64,000 nt of DNA from Calliopum simillimum (taxonomy: Eukaryota; Arthropoda; Insecta; Diptera; Lauxaniidae), in contig OX638370.1 in NCBI GenBank assembly GCA_951812925.1, positions 122,030,897-122,094,896 on the forward strand, in the 5' to 3' direction. Both the position numbers and the translations under genes were made by a program. Positions within the stretch are counted from its first letter, which is position 1, and each line of letters begins with the position of its first letter. The notes beneath the pieces were generated by a model that worked only from the letters and a program-made list of their open reading frames with translations, was not told the origin of the DNA and did no database searches. Positions 11,101-21,127 of this stretch are shown in pieces.

Positions 11101-11625
11101 CCCAGTCACGTTGGCATTGCCATAAATGAAACAGCTGATCAGATTGCCAGGTATGCCGTTGAGGTTGGTGCACCTTTGGATTCGATGCTCACTCCAAAGG
11201 AAGCTATCAAGGCTATTAAAAATATACTTCGAACTGAATGGAATGACAACTTCAGAAATGCATCTCAAACCAAAGGTGTTTTTTTCGCATCTATCTTTCC
11301 ATCAATACCAGAAAAGCCATGGTATAAGAAAATTAATTTTACTCCAGCTGAAACAAAATCACTAAATAGACTTTTTTCGGGTCACTCCTACAACAAAGTT
11401 TACTTGCATAAAATTGGTGCTGTATCCTCCAACCTGTGTGACAATTGCAATGTTCCTGCTTCGATGGAACATCTTATCTTTAGCTGCAACTCCTTTGCAT
11501 CATTTCGATCTAAACATACCATTTTTCAAAAATTTAACAACATTGGTTCGCTTTTAAAATCCTTCAATGGTGATAATTACAAAGAACTTTTAAATTTTAT
11601 ACGGGAATCTAAAATTGACTTTTAA
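8071..11625 (+). CDS. ORF2: endonuclease, reverse transcriptase and RNase H of the I-like element
   Basis: A 1184-residue polyprotein that nicks target DNA, copies the RNA and removes it. The APE-type endonuclease is at about 1-225: ILQHNCQSL, LSEVYSHD, FLGDFNARATVFGD and the terminal GGSHHHPI. The RT at about 430-720 shows YRPISLISVLLKLL, LDISNAYNCV, DGLPQGSCLSPLLFN and the catalytic QFADDFIILS (about 630). RNase H at about 905-1040 has FATDAS, GELWAARKA, IFTDSLS and ETAD, covering the acidic quartet. A C-terminal LCDNCNVPASMEHLIFSC zinc motif closes it. ATG 8071 lies in the +1 frame relative to ORF1, inside its last 14 codons, so ORF2 probably starts by reinitiation or frameshift. No internal stop. 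Confidence 0.93.
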   Translation: MGVKILQHNCQSLKKNSSFIEYHLNYYNYDFVCLSEVYSHDWVYNKPAKILNFNLLHKTRSDGYGGVAIGHKRNIRVEKIVFQSTHDIIILKTLNMKPNFTLCAIYFEPSLSLSEFESELNRLLVFLDNYQNVIFLGDFNARATVFGDSIDSSRGRKLVNVINSFGLWCINDGSFTFNAGNPAMSTSGSVLDLTFVNFNMDFNWSVSPINLGGSHHHPITIEFNNASPNSTKFLAKRKLLQLLQDAVFDSSSEQVEQTFQENIKCATYVLDRSKSPKYWWKDELNPIYRKYLAAMKKSVKFPNVNNFEEALQAKEIWKDAVKNAKTQNFQEKIDHLNNNPSSRDGWRFVKNLKGSHLSDLSSWNNANNLAYLNFLKNQVPASTQSTNSVICGTEEHFVTFSFEEFIRVLNNKNKSSAGGEDKITYEMIRAVSDVAKASILTCLNDAFIDCHIKDSWRTIKIVPIPKRNKDLSDYRNYRPISLISVLLKLLNLMVKERIVNQLTESEFFSKRCFAYQKGKSTSMCLNELLHRSALLKHTGEKVIILTLDISNAYNCVQINKLVTALRVAGLSNIFTLWIENFLNKRFLKLGNDSVEVNDGLPQGSCLSPLLFNIYTKGLFSIEDECTDLFQFADDFIILSHNADFEVAVDNMKLKIKRFHDKCKHLNLSFNPEKSNIMYLAKGSFKRVSVLLGNVEIPQVKSLKFLGRNINASLTVGEHYSRIFEEAERSTRLIKMLTSVKSGLSPKIAINFFKSFVRSKIEYARTTAANTPKSVNRRISTFQNATLRRCLGLTPSTPVHIIYVLADELPPEERAKFLTAKEIIKLKRSNKQLYRSFADCNPIKSSYSSVYHHFKQIFTRTNVDFFYQKSQNIKVYGNNTAYKKHNVSRQQFQAEFCSKIDFYKNKDFVIFATDASVGVSSAGCGVYDVLNNHKYYFKIDFKCSSMFGELWAARKAVDIAIENGAKRMAIFTDSLSTCKLLQKNNSDDYCAAYIHQKIDDCKIDECHFIWTPSHVGIAINETADQIARYAVEVGAPLDSMLTPKEAIKAIKNILRTEWNDNFRNASQTKGVFFASIFPSIPEKPWYKKINFTPAETKSLNRLFSGHSYNKVYLHKIGAVSSNLCDNCNVPASMEHLIFSCNSFASFRSKHTIFQKFNNIGSLLKSFNGDNYKELLNFIRESKIDF

Positions 11626-11721
11626 GAAAAATAATAAGGAAAAAAAAACTATAATCAGAAACTTTCAGACTTAAAAAAAAAAAAAAAAAAAAAAAAACAA
11701 CAAAGTGATTCGTAATCACTT

Positions 11722-12697
11722 CCCAGCAAATCCTCTGTAACCAGTACAACCTACACAACGAAACTCATTTTGGAAATTACTAACACATTCAAAATCGAAC
11801 TCTCGTTAAGAACGTTAGTCGAAAAGAGACAAGAATATCTTAGCGAAAAATTGCTGTAGCTGTTTCTTTACACAACACAAAAAAAAAAAAAAAAAAAATT
11901 TAAAATTTAGAGCACAGAAATGTCAAAAAAAAAAAATTGAATTTGAATTTTTCAATTCGAAAATTTGCTGATTGCCATTGGTAAGTATAAGACCAATATT
12001 CATATGCTTTATAATTTAATTATATTTATTTATTTATTTCCATTTAGTTAATACACTATTTTGAATCAAAAGAGGAAATGGAAATATCAGCAGCGTTTTT
12101 AAAAATACCATCTCCGATGACTGCCGCAAATTGTACAATTTAGATGGGCGAACGGAGTCTGAAGTCCGGCAATATTTTTTTTGGTAAGCTTTCTTTACAA
12201 AATATCTTTTTCAGTATGTAATACGTATCTCTTGTTTTCGCAGATATTTTTCCTGAATTGTCGAAAGAGGACATCCAAATGGATGTAAGAAATTGTGTAT
12301 TTTTATCATTATCAGCTTTAAAAATAACGTAAATTTTTATTATTCTTACAATATAAATAACTTAACATTATATCATAATTTCAATTTAAAAATAAAAGAT
12401 GTCAATTAGCAATACTTTTTCCAAATATTTTATATTCAATTTTGTTTTGACTTTTCGGAATGACAGTGGAAAGAAAAATATAAAATTAAATATGAAAGGG
12501 ACAACCATAGTTTTTTCATAATTTTTCTTATGATGAAATCTCATTGATAAGACAGGGATGCACAGTCACATCTATTTTCACACGGATAGGTTAAAGTGGT
12601 TATTTTTTTCCCGATGCTAGAAGAAATGTAACTGGTATAATACGAGATTTGTAACTATTATATAATAAGGTTGGTAACAGTTACAGGATTTGCTGGG
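11722..12697. mobile_element. Non-autonomous inverted-repeat element (0.98 kb)
   Basis: The left end CCCAGCAAATCCTCTGTAAC (11722) is matched in inverse orientation by GTTACAGGATTTGCTGGG ending at 12697. No coding capacity was seen; the interior is AT-rich with an A-run near 11880. No clear target-site duplication was found, so the superfamily is open. It starts only about 20 bp after the I-like element's flank and ends about 160 bp before the ZAD gene, so it may overlap that gene's promoter. Confidence 0.6.
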
Positions 12698-12855
12698 TTA
12701 CTACTAAATCATTAAGTGGGAAACCCTGGTCTTTTAAGTTTACAACTTTGACCATTCTAAATCACAACCCAAAAAAAAAAAACAAAAAAAGCAATAAAAA
12801 CAATTGAATATTCATTAATATAAAATAAAATGAACCTGCTTTTACCGTGATAAAA

Positions 12856-15800
12856 ATGCAGCGTAGTAATCTACAATCTTTCTGCCGAACTTGCCTGGAA
12901 CACTTGCAGTCATCGCACTTCAACATCAATCAAACACCCAATTTAACAAAGTTGCTAATTGTTTGCACTTCATTAAATATAAACGAAGATACCGATCGAT
13001 TGTACCCACAAAGTATTTGTGAAAAATGTTACGATACAATGCAGCAGTTTCGCATGTTCCGTGAAATGGCGATACAGTCAGAGGAGGTGCTCCGCAAAAT
13101 TGTAGAGGAGAACGCATCAGATACAGATCTCGAACGCGAATCTAACGAGATCAAGTGTTTTGCTGATTGTAGTGACTCTGTAAGTCTATTTCATGATTTC
13201 CTATATTTGAAGACATTGATTTTTCGGTTAAGTGATATTAATATTTTATAGTTATTTTTTCGACCTCTCCTCTCACAGTGCGAAATTTTCAGAGTCTAGC
13301 GGAACTTAATTCATATCTCAGCACACATAGCAGTTATAGTTATGAAACTTAATACTTGGATATATATTTAATTGGCAAAACACTATGCAAAAATTAAGGG
13401 GGATCAGAAAAGGGGTTATAATACCCCCCATATATAAAAATGCTTAAAACGTTGTATTTCTGCTCCCATACCAGATATCGCTATGAAACTTGATAGATAT
13501 AACCATTTTCTTATCAAAACACCATAAAAAAATGAAGGGTGTAAGACAAGGGGTATTTGCTGTTTCTTACATTTTTATTCAGAAATGCTTCTGAATTTCG
13601 AGAGGATTCCCCCTACCTTTTTAGTATATTATAAACTACCGTACGAATAACTATTCCTTTAAACTATGGAGAGTGTCAGATGTTAGTGTTGGTGAGCTTA
13701 TTTTTTCCCAAAACAAAACCAACGATGGCGTCCGATGTCGGTTTTAAATGAAATTTCGGTGTTATATGAAATTTCCAAAGACATTCTGGAAAAGGTTAAG
13801 TTAAAAAGAAGATCGCAAAATATCGCAAAAGATGTTTTGTGTTTCCAGTAGAGGATAAACCTACCTTTCAAATTTTGTACGTTTCAAAATGGCAATTTGT
13901 GGTAACACCTTTTAAAGTATCCAATGAAGTTGAAAATGTAAATCTTATGAGCTTTTTAAAAAGCACAATTTTCACATACGAGTAAGAAAAGATTTTGCAA
14001 TTATTTGAATGCCAACAAGTGACAATTTTATTAAAAAATAAATGATAAAAATTTCGCGGCCTACTGACCACTCTATTAACTTTAACAAATCAAAAAGCTT
14101 TTAATAGGCAAAAAGTATGATTGAATAAGTAATGCAAGTTTCAGGTGCATTTTGCAGTTGTTTGGCAGGGTTTTTCACCAAACTGAGTATGAGGTTTTTG
14201 AGGTGGGATATTAAGCTACTGAAATAATGAATAATCTTACGCATTTTATGTATTTCAAAAATTGAATAAAGTTCCGCTAAACTTCCCAAATTTCGCACTG
14301 TGCCTCGGCGGAAAGTTTTCCGTTCTATTTGTGCTTATCATAACACAGTTCAGTTCAGTTCAGTTCATAGTCCTTAAATTTATTAATGAATAAAGTTGTT
14401 GAAGCAATGCTAATATCTAGACATTTTTAAAAACAAAAATAATAGCAAATTATTGGAACTAAATCCCCTTTTTTACAAGATAATACCCTACCTGAAGCAG
14501 TGCACATCCACATCCGTTCCCGCTTTGATGCTGACCATTCACTGTTTATTTTTTAAAGTCGCGATCAGAAAAATTATTACCATTTTAGATATACATCTTA
14601 ATATCATCGGCCTGCAAAAGATATTTAGCACTCTTAAAACATAAACCAATATTTTTAATAAATATGTGAAAAAACAGTGGGCCTGGAATGCTTCCTTGTG
14701 GTACCCCGCAATATAAACAAAATATGTACATGAACCTTACTCCATGACTTAGAACAAAATTACGTCTTGAAATAAACAGATATAAATAGGTAAAAATTCG
14801 AAAACCCAGAATTTGTTTAACCACTCTTCGCTTAAAAGTTTTATTTTCGCTGTTTTGTTTGTTTTCGATAATGATTTAGACCTAATCATATTTTTGTTTG
14901 TCTATTATTTATAAACTTTTGTTAAGGTTCTCGAATTTGGCGAAAGTTCTGTGGTTTCAGTTGGAGCTGAAAATTTTCTCGATCCTTTAGAAGGTGGCTG
15001 TAATACCGAATGCAAACTTCCAGCCAAAAAGCGAAAGATTCATACTATTTCTTGGACTTTTGTTAAAAAATTTGAAAATCGCATTGGAGCTGAGGAAGCA
15101 TTAAAAGAAGAGAATACCTGGTCACTTAATTATTCCAATTATACGCTTGAGGGACAAAAAAGATTCTTCAGATGCAATAAAGTAAAAAAACGCGGAGTGC
15201 AGTGCTCGGCTAAAATTTATTTACTATACGATTCAACTTCAAGTGCAGTTTTCATGTATCGTGCAGATGCTGAACACGACCACGATCGGAAAAATCTTAG
15301 TTCTTGGTCCGTCATGAGCGATAGTGTTAAATTGGAAATAAAGAAATTATTTAAACGCAGCATGAAACCAAGATTTATAATGAATAACTTGGCAAAAATA
15401 AATGGTATACAGATGCCAAAAATGTGTCAAGTCAGAAGCTATGTTAGAGATCTACGTCGTGCAAGGTTGGAATTTTGTAAAAAAAATTTAAAATTTTATT
15501 GATTTTTTTAAAATAATTATGCTTCAGGGATGCTGAAATTGAACAACTTGAAATAAGCGCTGATACTCAAACGAATATGGAAACTATAGTGAAAAGATAC
15601 ATTGGGGACAATTCTACTTTTGAAACAGATCCTAAAGAAGTGATTCCACCTAAAAAGAAGAAAAAGAAAGAGCCACAACCCACCTCCTGGAGTCTTGTAA
15701 AAACATATCTCAATTATAGCGATGCCGAGGAAGCTTTAAGAGAAGAAAACACATGGTCCATTGATTATTCCCATAATACGGATGAAGGACAACAAATATT

Positions 15801-16804
15801 TTTTAGGTGCAATAAATTAAAAAAACATGGACAGTGTTCGGCAAAAGTATATTTACTTTTAGATCCTTCACATTCCATATCTTTGCATAGAGCAGATGCT
15901 GCCCATGACCATGAACATAAAATTCCTACTTCGAAGCACGGTTTGAGCGAATATGTTAAATTGGAAATAAACAAGTTGTACTATCTTAATATGATGCCAA
16001 AAGATATAATAGAGTGCTTAAGCAGAATAAAAGGTATCAAATTGCCAAAGATGTCACAATTAAGAAACTATCTAAGAGACTTGCGAGAAACGATACGCCA
16101 CGCTAAGTATGTTAATTTTTATTACATATGTGTTTTTATATTACATATATTTATATGGGTAAATATTGTTATATTTTTTATGTATACTCTTATTAAGCAA
16201 TGGAGTTGAAGTCATTGATTACAAAGAACAAGATAACAGTATAATGAAAACTGGCGCTAGCCGTTCAGCTCAAGTTAAATGTGTTATAAATCCTGAAAGC
16301 GGTATTATAGAGGAGATTCGAGAGAAAAAGTGGAAGCCTATTCCATGGGTATTTAGTAAAAAATGTCCTAACATCCATGACGCGGAAAAAGTGCTAAGAG
16401 AAGAAAATACTTGGTCCATTGACTATAATCGTAATACAGAGGAAGGACATAAAAAGTTTTACAGATGTAATAAAGTCAAAAGACGTGCAATTCAGTGTGC
16501 TGCGAAAGTATATTTATTATTTGATACCACTTCAGACACAGTGTCAATATATCGAGCGGACGCTGAGCATGATCATAATCAAAAGGAACTGAATTCCAAC
16601 TATGGCTTGAGTGAGAATGTAAAATTGGAAATAAATAAATTGTTTGAACTTGACATAAAGCCAAGAGACATATTTGAGAGGCTTTCGCAAGTTCAGGGAA
16701 TTAAAATGCCTAAAATTTCCCAAATAAGAAATTATATTAGCGATCGTCGCCGACGTTCAAATGAATCAACAGTCTCAACAGATAATATTTATACTTTAGA
16801 ATAA
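12856..16804 (+). CDS. ZAD plus triple FLYWCH-like zinc-module protein; exons 12856-13179, 14927-15465, 15528-16106, 16198-16804
   Basis: A probable nuclear DNA-binding factor. Exon 1 encodes a ZAD domain: CRTC at residues 10-13 and CEKC at 55-58. Exons 2, 3 and 4 each encode one copy of a related module: W-x-(V/F), EE(A/V)L(K/R)EENTWS, (F/Y)(F/Y)RCN(K)-x6-7-QC(S/A)AK-Y and RADA-HDH. This is a C-x8/9-C-x~23-H-x-H pattern like the FLYWCH/WRKY-GCM1 fold. Each is followed by a helical segment ending MPK-x2-Q-x-R-x-Y-x2-D. GT-AG junctions are phase 0, 2 and 2, and the exons sum to 2049 bp, exactly 683 codons with the stop. Exon 3 is symmetric (579 bp), as expected for tandem exon duplication. Orthology to a named fly gene is unknown. 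Confidence 0.82.
13274..14302. mobile_element. Transib-type non-autonomous element in intron 1
   Basis: The ends are CACAGTGCGAAATTT (13274) and AAATTTCGCACTGTG (to 14302), with imperfect inverted repeats extending about 40 bp (shared TAGCGGAACTT). The terminal heptamer CACAGTG is the Transib hallmark. The flanking 5-mers are CCTCT and CCTCG, one mismatch from a 5-bp duplication. No transposase is present in the 1.03 kb interior. It lies wholly within intron 1 of the ZAD gene. Confidence 0.68.
14342..14367. repeat. Short TTCAG pentanucleotide microsatellite
   Basis: About four consecutive copies of CAGTT/TTCAG in intron 1 of the ZAD gene, just outside the Transib-type element. Confidence 0.7.
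14585..14830 (-). pseudogene. Non-LTR reverse transcriptase fragment in intron 1
   Basis: On the minus strand the frame reads GVPQGSIPGPLFFHIFIKNI followed by QADDIKMYI. These correspond to the RT motif (GVPQGS-LGPLLF-I-IND) and a (Y/F)ADD catalytic site. Sequence to either side is decayed. It is antisense to the ZAD gene and resembles the CR1/Jockey-like RT near 56.8 kb more than the PQGGVLSPLLW type. Confidence 0.65.
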
Positions 16805-17740
16805 GATCTTTAAAAAACCGCCAGTTATTTAGTTTTAAAACAATTGTTCTCAATTATGCTTAGTTGATAATTCATCGTTGTGGCTCAACTCTTAAATCGA
16901 GCACTGGCTTATTCTGCTTTTGTTATTTTCTAAAAATATTATGTAAATATGTATAAGTTGTTTTAAGCTCTAAAATTATGGTCGATTTTTTTAATAATTT
17001 TTTAGCGATAATAAATTGTTTTTGTACTTATCTCAACTTTTCTATGCTTTTATGTTGAAACAGGAATTGCTTCTGTGGTAAACTATGCATTTAAGTATGT
17101 GAACTACTTAGCTTTGTATAAATTTTTAATATGATCCCTCTTGGCCATGTTGTTAAACTGCTTATCCTTAAAGACATTCAAATAAAAATCTTATTAGGTA
17201 TTGAAGTGACATTCTTTTCTACACATAAATTGCAATCATAGAGCAACGCTTCTGGACGACACTCAATTGAGAGGTGCAAATACAGCATGTCACATTTTGC
17301 AACAACCAAAACGACCAATCGGCGAACAGATATAAGATCACACCAGTTGTTGGTATGCAAAAATCTAACGGCCGAAAGCTCTTGTATTATATACAACAAG
17401 AAGTTTTTAATATTAAGCATGTGAGTGACTATAAGCATTTTTTTATTTTTATTATTAGATATCAAAGACTTTGACTTGCTAAGCCTTTGTGGGTTCCTTA
17501 AAGATTTCAAAGATAAAAAAGTCAAGTAGAGATGACAGCATTTTAACACATTTTGGAATAATACTTATCTGTGACATTTTCACATTTCAAAATTGGCAAC
17601 TTTTCAGGAAAGCTAAAAAACTGCTTAACAATAATGTGACTGAATTTCATTGATTAAATTCAATGTATTTTTACTAACCCAAAGCTGTCAGCTGTCAAAC
17701 TGTTTTCTTTTTTTTTATTGTGAGTTATGGGACAACCTTA
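16805..17740. other. 3' flank of the ZAD gene, no further gene seen
   Basis: AT-rich DNA with a candidate AATAAA poly(A) signal at 17010-17015. Short open frames at 17178-17549 show no recognisable domain. Confidence 0.45.
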
Positions 17741-17850
17741 TGGGGGTTATCGTGAATCAATATTCTCGGGGAATATTTCTCAAACTGCAATAGAGAATGC
17801 ATGGCAGTCTGAGAAAAATTCCCCAGGAATATTTATTCATGATAACCCCC
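17741..17850. mobile_element. 110-bp MITE, TA-flanked
   Basis: Inverted ends GGGGGTTATCRTGAATMAAT, with TA dinucleotides outside both ends (17739-17740 and 17851-17852). This fits a Tc1/mariner-type MITE. Almost the whole element is terminal repeat, with a short loop. Confidence 0.7.
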
Positions 17851-17942
17851 TATATCTCTAGAACGAAAAATTATAGAGATATGACTAATCGAAGCGTGTG
17901 TAAATTTTTTATTTATGAATATAAATGGATTAAAAAATATTG

Positions 17943-18077
17943 AGGGTATTCCTTAAAACGTGTAAGTACATCGAAAGCCTCGTAAACTCGTAATAGTTGT
18001 CAAAATCATTGCGAACTTTGACAGTTTTAGAAGTTGGCGAGGTTTTTGAGGCTTTTAAACGTTTTAGGAAATACCCT
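17943..18077. mobile_element. 135-bp palindromic MITE
   Basis: Starts AGGGTATTCCTTAAAACGT and ends ACGTTTTAGGAAATACCCT, with inner matching segments (AAAGCCTCG... and CGAGGTTTTTGAGGC). No coding. Target duplication unclear. Confidence 0.7.
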
Positions 18078-18404
18078 AATTATTTCTTAGTAAAAATAAG
18101 AAGAATTAATTTTTGCTAAAAAAAAAAAAATGTAAGGTACATACCAAAAAAATTGCGCCAAATTATATTGAAATATATTTAGTGGAAATTCAATATGTTC
18201 TTGGCTTTAATCTTACCACACGAAGTCCCTCGCTAAACTTGTAGTTGTATGCATGTGCTACAGTTAACTTTATTTCCCATTATGAATTATGATCATGTCT
18301 CGTGAGAATCTCGGCAATTTCTCACTTAAAAATGCTTCAAATGCGTGACGCCATATGGAACGCAATTGTTTTATTTTAACAAGCTTAGTTACATAGATGG
18401 GCAC

Positions 18405-19361
18405 TAGCTATGGGCTGGTTTGTATGGACATTTTTAAAAATTAACTCTTTATATCCTGCGGTGGTTTTTTATGTGACGTTTGATGAAAAAGTAAGTGAGC
18501 CAAAATTTGGAGGGGGTGGGGTGGGTCTAACCCTTGCCGGATTTGAGTCAAAGTTCGAATTTCGGGGGTAAAATTTTGAAAAAAGCTTCTAACTGCAAAC
18601 CAGTTATACTTACAGGCATAGAATGTATGACCAACCCCCATTATATTTTCTACCCCAACATTTTCACCAAACATACTTACCCCCTATCTCTACCCCTAAG
18701 GGTCGCTCCCATATAAGTCTTCATTTTCATGACATTTTTATAAAATCGACCTCCACCACCCCCAGGCTGCCCCTACATTGTTCAAAAGTATGACCTTCCC
18801 CCATTATTTTTTCCACCCCATCATTTTCACCAAACATACTTACCCCCTATCTCCACCCCCTAGGGGTGCTCCCATACAAAAATACTCATATTTATGTTAA
18901 TTAATAAACATTTTTGCTCTTATCACCCCTACTGCCCCCATATTGCTACTTAGGAAGGTAAAATGTATGACCGACCCCCATTAATTTTTCCAGCCCGACA
19001 ATTTTACTAAACAAACTTGCCCTCTATCTCCGTCCTTTACTTTTACCGGATGGTACGATCGGCACACCCAGTAACTGCTCGTTTCCGTCATACGCGATAC
19101 GCGTTTTTTTGGTGAAAATGTTGGGGTAGAAAATATAATGGGGGTTGGTCATACATTCTATGCCTGTAAGTATAACTGGTTTGCAGTTAGAAGCTTTTTT
19201 AAAAATTTTACCCCCGAAATTCGAACTTTGACTCAAATCCGGCAAGGGTTAGACCCACCCCACCCATCCAAATTTTGGCTCATTTACTTTTTCATCAAAC
19301 CTCACATAAAAAACCACCGCAGGGTATAAAAATCGAAAAATTGTTATTAAGCCCATAGCTA
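18405..19361. mobile_element. hAT-type foldback element nested in the hAT terminus
   Basis: Inverted ends TAGCTATGGGCT and AGCCCATAGCTA, with ATGGGCAC duplicated on both sides (18397-18404 and 19362-19369), an 8-bp duplication. Arms of about 270 bp (18450-18680 and 19110-19330) pair closely. Between them lie three imperfect direct repeats built on a CCCCATTA...TTTTCACCAAACATACTTACCCCCTATCT theme, beginning near 18630, 18800 and 18975. Apparent reading frames in the two arms are mirror images of each other and are not genes. Confidence 0.83.
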
Positions 19362-20009
19362 ATGGGCACACTGCAGTATTTATTGACTCCATTAACAATA
19401 TCAGTTATCAATAAAATTTTATCGATTACTGATATTTAGTTTGCATTACCAGTAAAATTTTAGTGATTACTGGAAAAATATCAGTAAAAATAAATATTTA
19501 CTGATTACTGAAAAAAAAAAAAAAAACAGTAACCAGTAAGTTTTTATTGATAATGCAAATTAAATTTGCATTACCAGTAAATTTTACTGATTACTGAAAA
19601 AAATTGCAGTAAAAATAGTTTCTTACTGGTTACTGAAAAGAAAAAAACAGTAACCAGTAAGTTTTTATTGATAATGCAAATTAAATTTGCATTACCAGTT
19701 AATTTTACTGATTACTGAAAAGAATTGCAGTAAAAATAATTTTTAACTGATTACTGAAAAAAATTGCAGTAAAAATAATTTTTACTGATAATGAAAAAAA
19801 TTGCAGTAAAAATTACTTTTTACTGATAATGAAAATAGTTACTGGTAGTTAAAAATCAATGCACAACCCTAAATTAAATATAAAGCAAAAAACATCCAAA
19901 GTAAATAAAACACAATATTTAAGTTGGAAAATTATACAAAAACCAACTTTTATTCTATTTTAATAGAATACTCAATTGCTACTGAAGCGTAGAATTTACA
20001 AGAAGCTTT

Positions 20010-20900
20010 TTATACAGCGTTAGCTTTCCTCAGAGCAAGCAATTCGAAATTTTCATCGTTGAGGTTTTGCCTTCTGGAGCGATTCACAATTCCAGCGAAT
20101 GAAAACAACCGTTCTACAGGTGCATATGACGGTAATGGGGTATTGTATTTTAAAAACACGTTTTTGATTGCTGGATGGTTTTTCAGACAATTTGTAGTTG
20201 TGTCTTTATCGACTAGGTACAAAATGGTTTCCTGGAGATAATTTCCAGAGTCAGTGGAAACACACTGTTCGCTAACATCTGTTAAAGTAGATATACAAAT
20301 AAATATATAAGTACAAATATTCAATGGAAAATTAAGTGTAAAAACTTCGTCGTTACTTTCTTCCCCGAAATCGAGAAATGCTTTTTTCGGTATGTCCGGC
20401 AGAACCCGAGTTTTTACGGCTATTTTGCCATATTTCGTCACATAAGTGTTGAACATTCTCCTTAAATCTTCTTCTGTTTGCGTTGTTGCTGTTTCTAACA
20501 GAGCTTTTACAAAGCGTAATTTTATATCCGGAACAGATATAGCCGCAATAACAGCATCCCAAGCGACAGGCTGCAGTTTGAAATATTTTTCAAATCTTTT
20601 AAGCAAAGCTTTAAGCATTTCTTCGCTTACTTTGGCTAAATACGTAAGGCTTGTGGGGTCTAAACGGCGCATTTTTATCCTAAAGGATACTATTGCAGGG
20701 ACAAAGTAACCAAAATACATAGTTTTTTCGCCCTGAAGAAATTCAATCGCTTCTGCTATAGGCCCCATAAGCTTTATATATTCCTCCAAGTACTCAAGCT
20801 CGTCATTGAGAATGGTAGGAATTTTAAGCAGAAAACACAATTCCGCTGTTTTTTCTTTATGTTGCAGTAGCCTCTTTACGGAATCATAAATTGCAGTAAC
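20010..20900 (-). pseudogene. hAT transposase, C-terminal part only
   Basis: An open frame of about 290 codons. It begins YDSVKRLLQHKEK, contains LEYLEEYIKLMGPIAEAI and FLQGEKTMYFGYF, and ends with the hAT dimerisation signature PSYAPVERLFSFAG followed by RRQNLNDENFELL. This is the C-terminal third of an Ac-like transposase. Upstream the frame runs straight into the subterminal CAGTAA repeats, so the zinc-finger domain and the first catalytic Asp have been deleted. A segment rich in Ile, Tyr and Cys near 20275-20312 (GTACTTATA...TTTAACAG) could be a 36-bp intron-like insertion. It cannot be functional alone. Confidence 0.83.
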
Positions 20901-21127
20901 CAGTAAAATTTGACCAGTAATTAAATGTTAAATTGCAGTATCAGTAAAATTTACTGGTAATGCAAATTTAATTTGCATTATCAATAATAATTTATTGGTT
21001 ACTGCTTTATTTTTTAAATTATCAATAATACTTTATTGGTTATTGCAAATTAAATTACAATATCAGCAACAAATTTATTTTACTGGAATTGTACTGGTAC
21101 TGAAAAGTGCCCAACTATGCTTAGTTA

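Larger units (their letters stand above)
6281..11697 (+). mobile_element. Full-length I-like non-LTR retrotransposon (5.4 kb)
   Basis: It has a 5' leader of about 280 bp, ORF1, an overlapping ORF2, a 45-bp 3' tail and a run of 25 A (11673-11697). CAACA stands on both sides (6276-6280 and 11698-11702), a candidate short target-site duplication. ORF2 has endonuclease, RT and RNase H, and ORF1 has CCHC knuckles; this layout is that of the I clade and its relatives. Neither ORF has an internal stop, so this is the youngest-looking element in the window. Whether it is active depends on the ORF1 start codon (see that entry). Confidence 0.88.
18392..21119. mobile_element. hAT element, internally deleted, with 8-bp target-site duplication
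   Basis: The ends are CATAGATGGGCAC (18392-18404) and GTGCCCAACTATG (to 21119), inverted repeats with one mismatch. CTTAGTTA stands directly outside both ends (18384-18391 and 21120-21127), the 8-bp duplication expected of hAT. Subterminal regions (19370-19860 and 20880-21110) are dense in CAGTAA, ACCAGTAA and TGCATTACCAGTAAA repeats in both orientations, probable transposase binding sites. The minus strand carries the C-terminal part of a hAT transposase. A foldback element (18405-19361) interrupts the left end 13 bp in. Without it the element is about 1.76 kb. Confidence 0.85.

Noticed and set aside
18441..19329. Pairs of short frames with nearly identical peptides on opposite strands
   Set aside because: They are the two arms of the foldback element read in mirror image, not duplicated genes.
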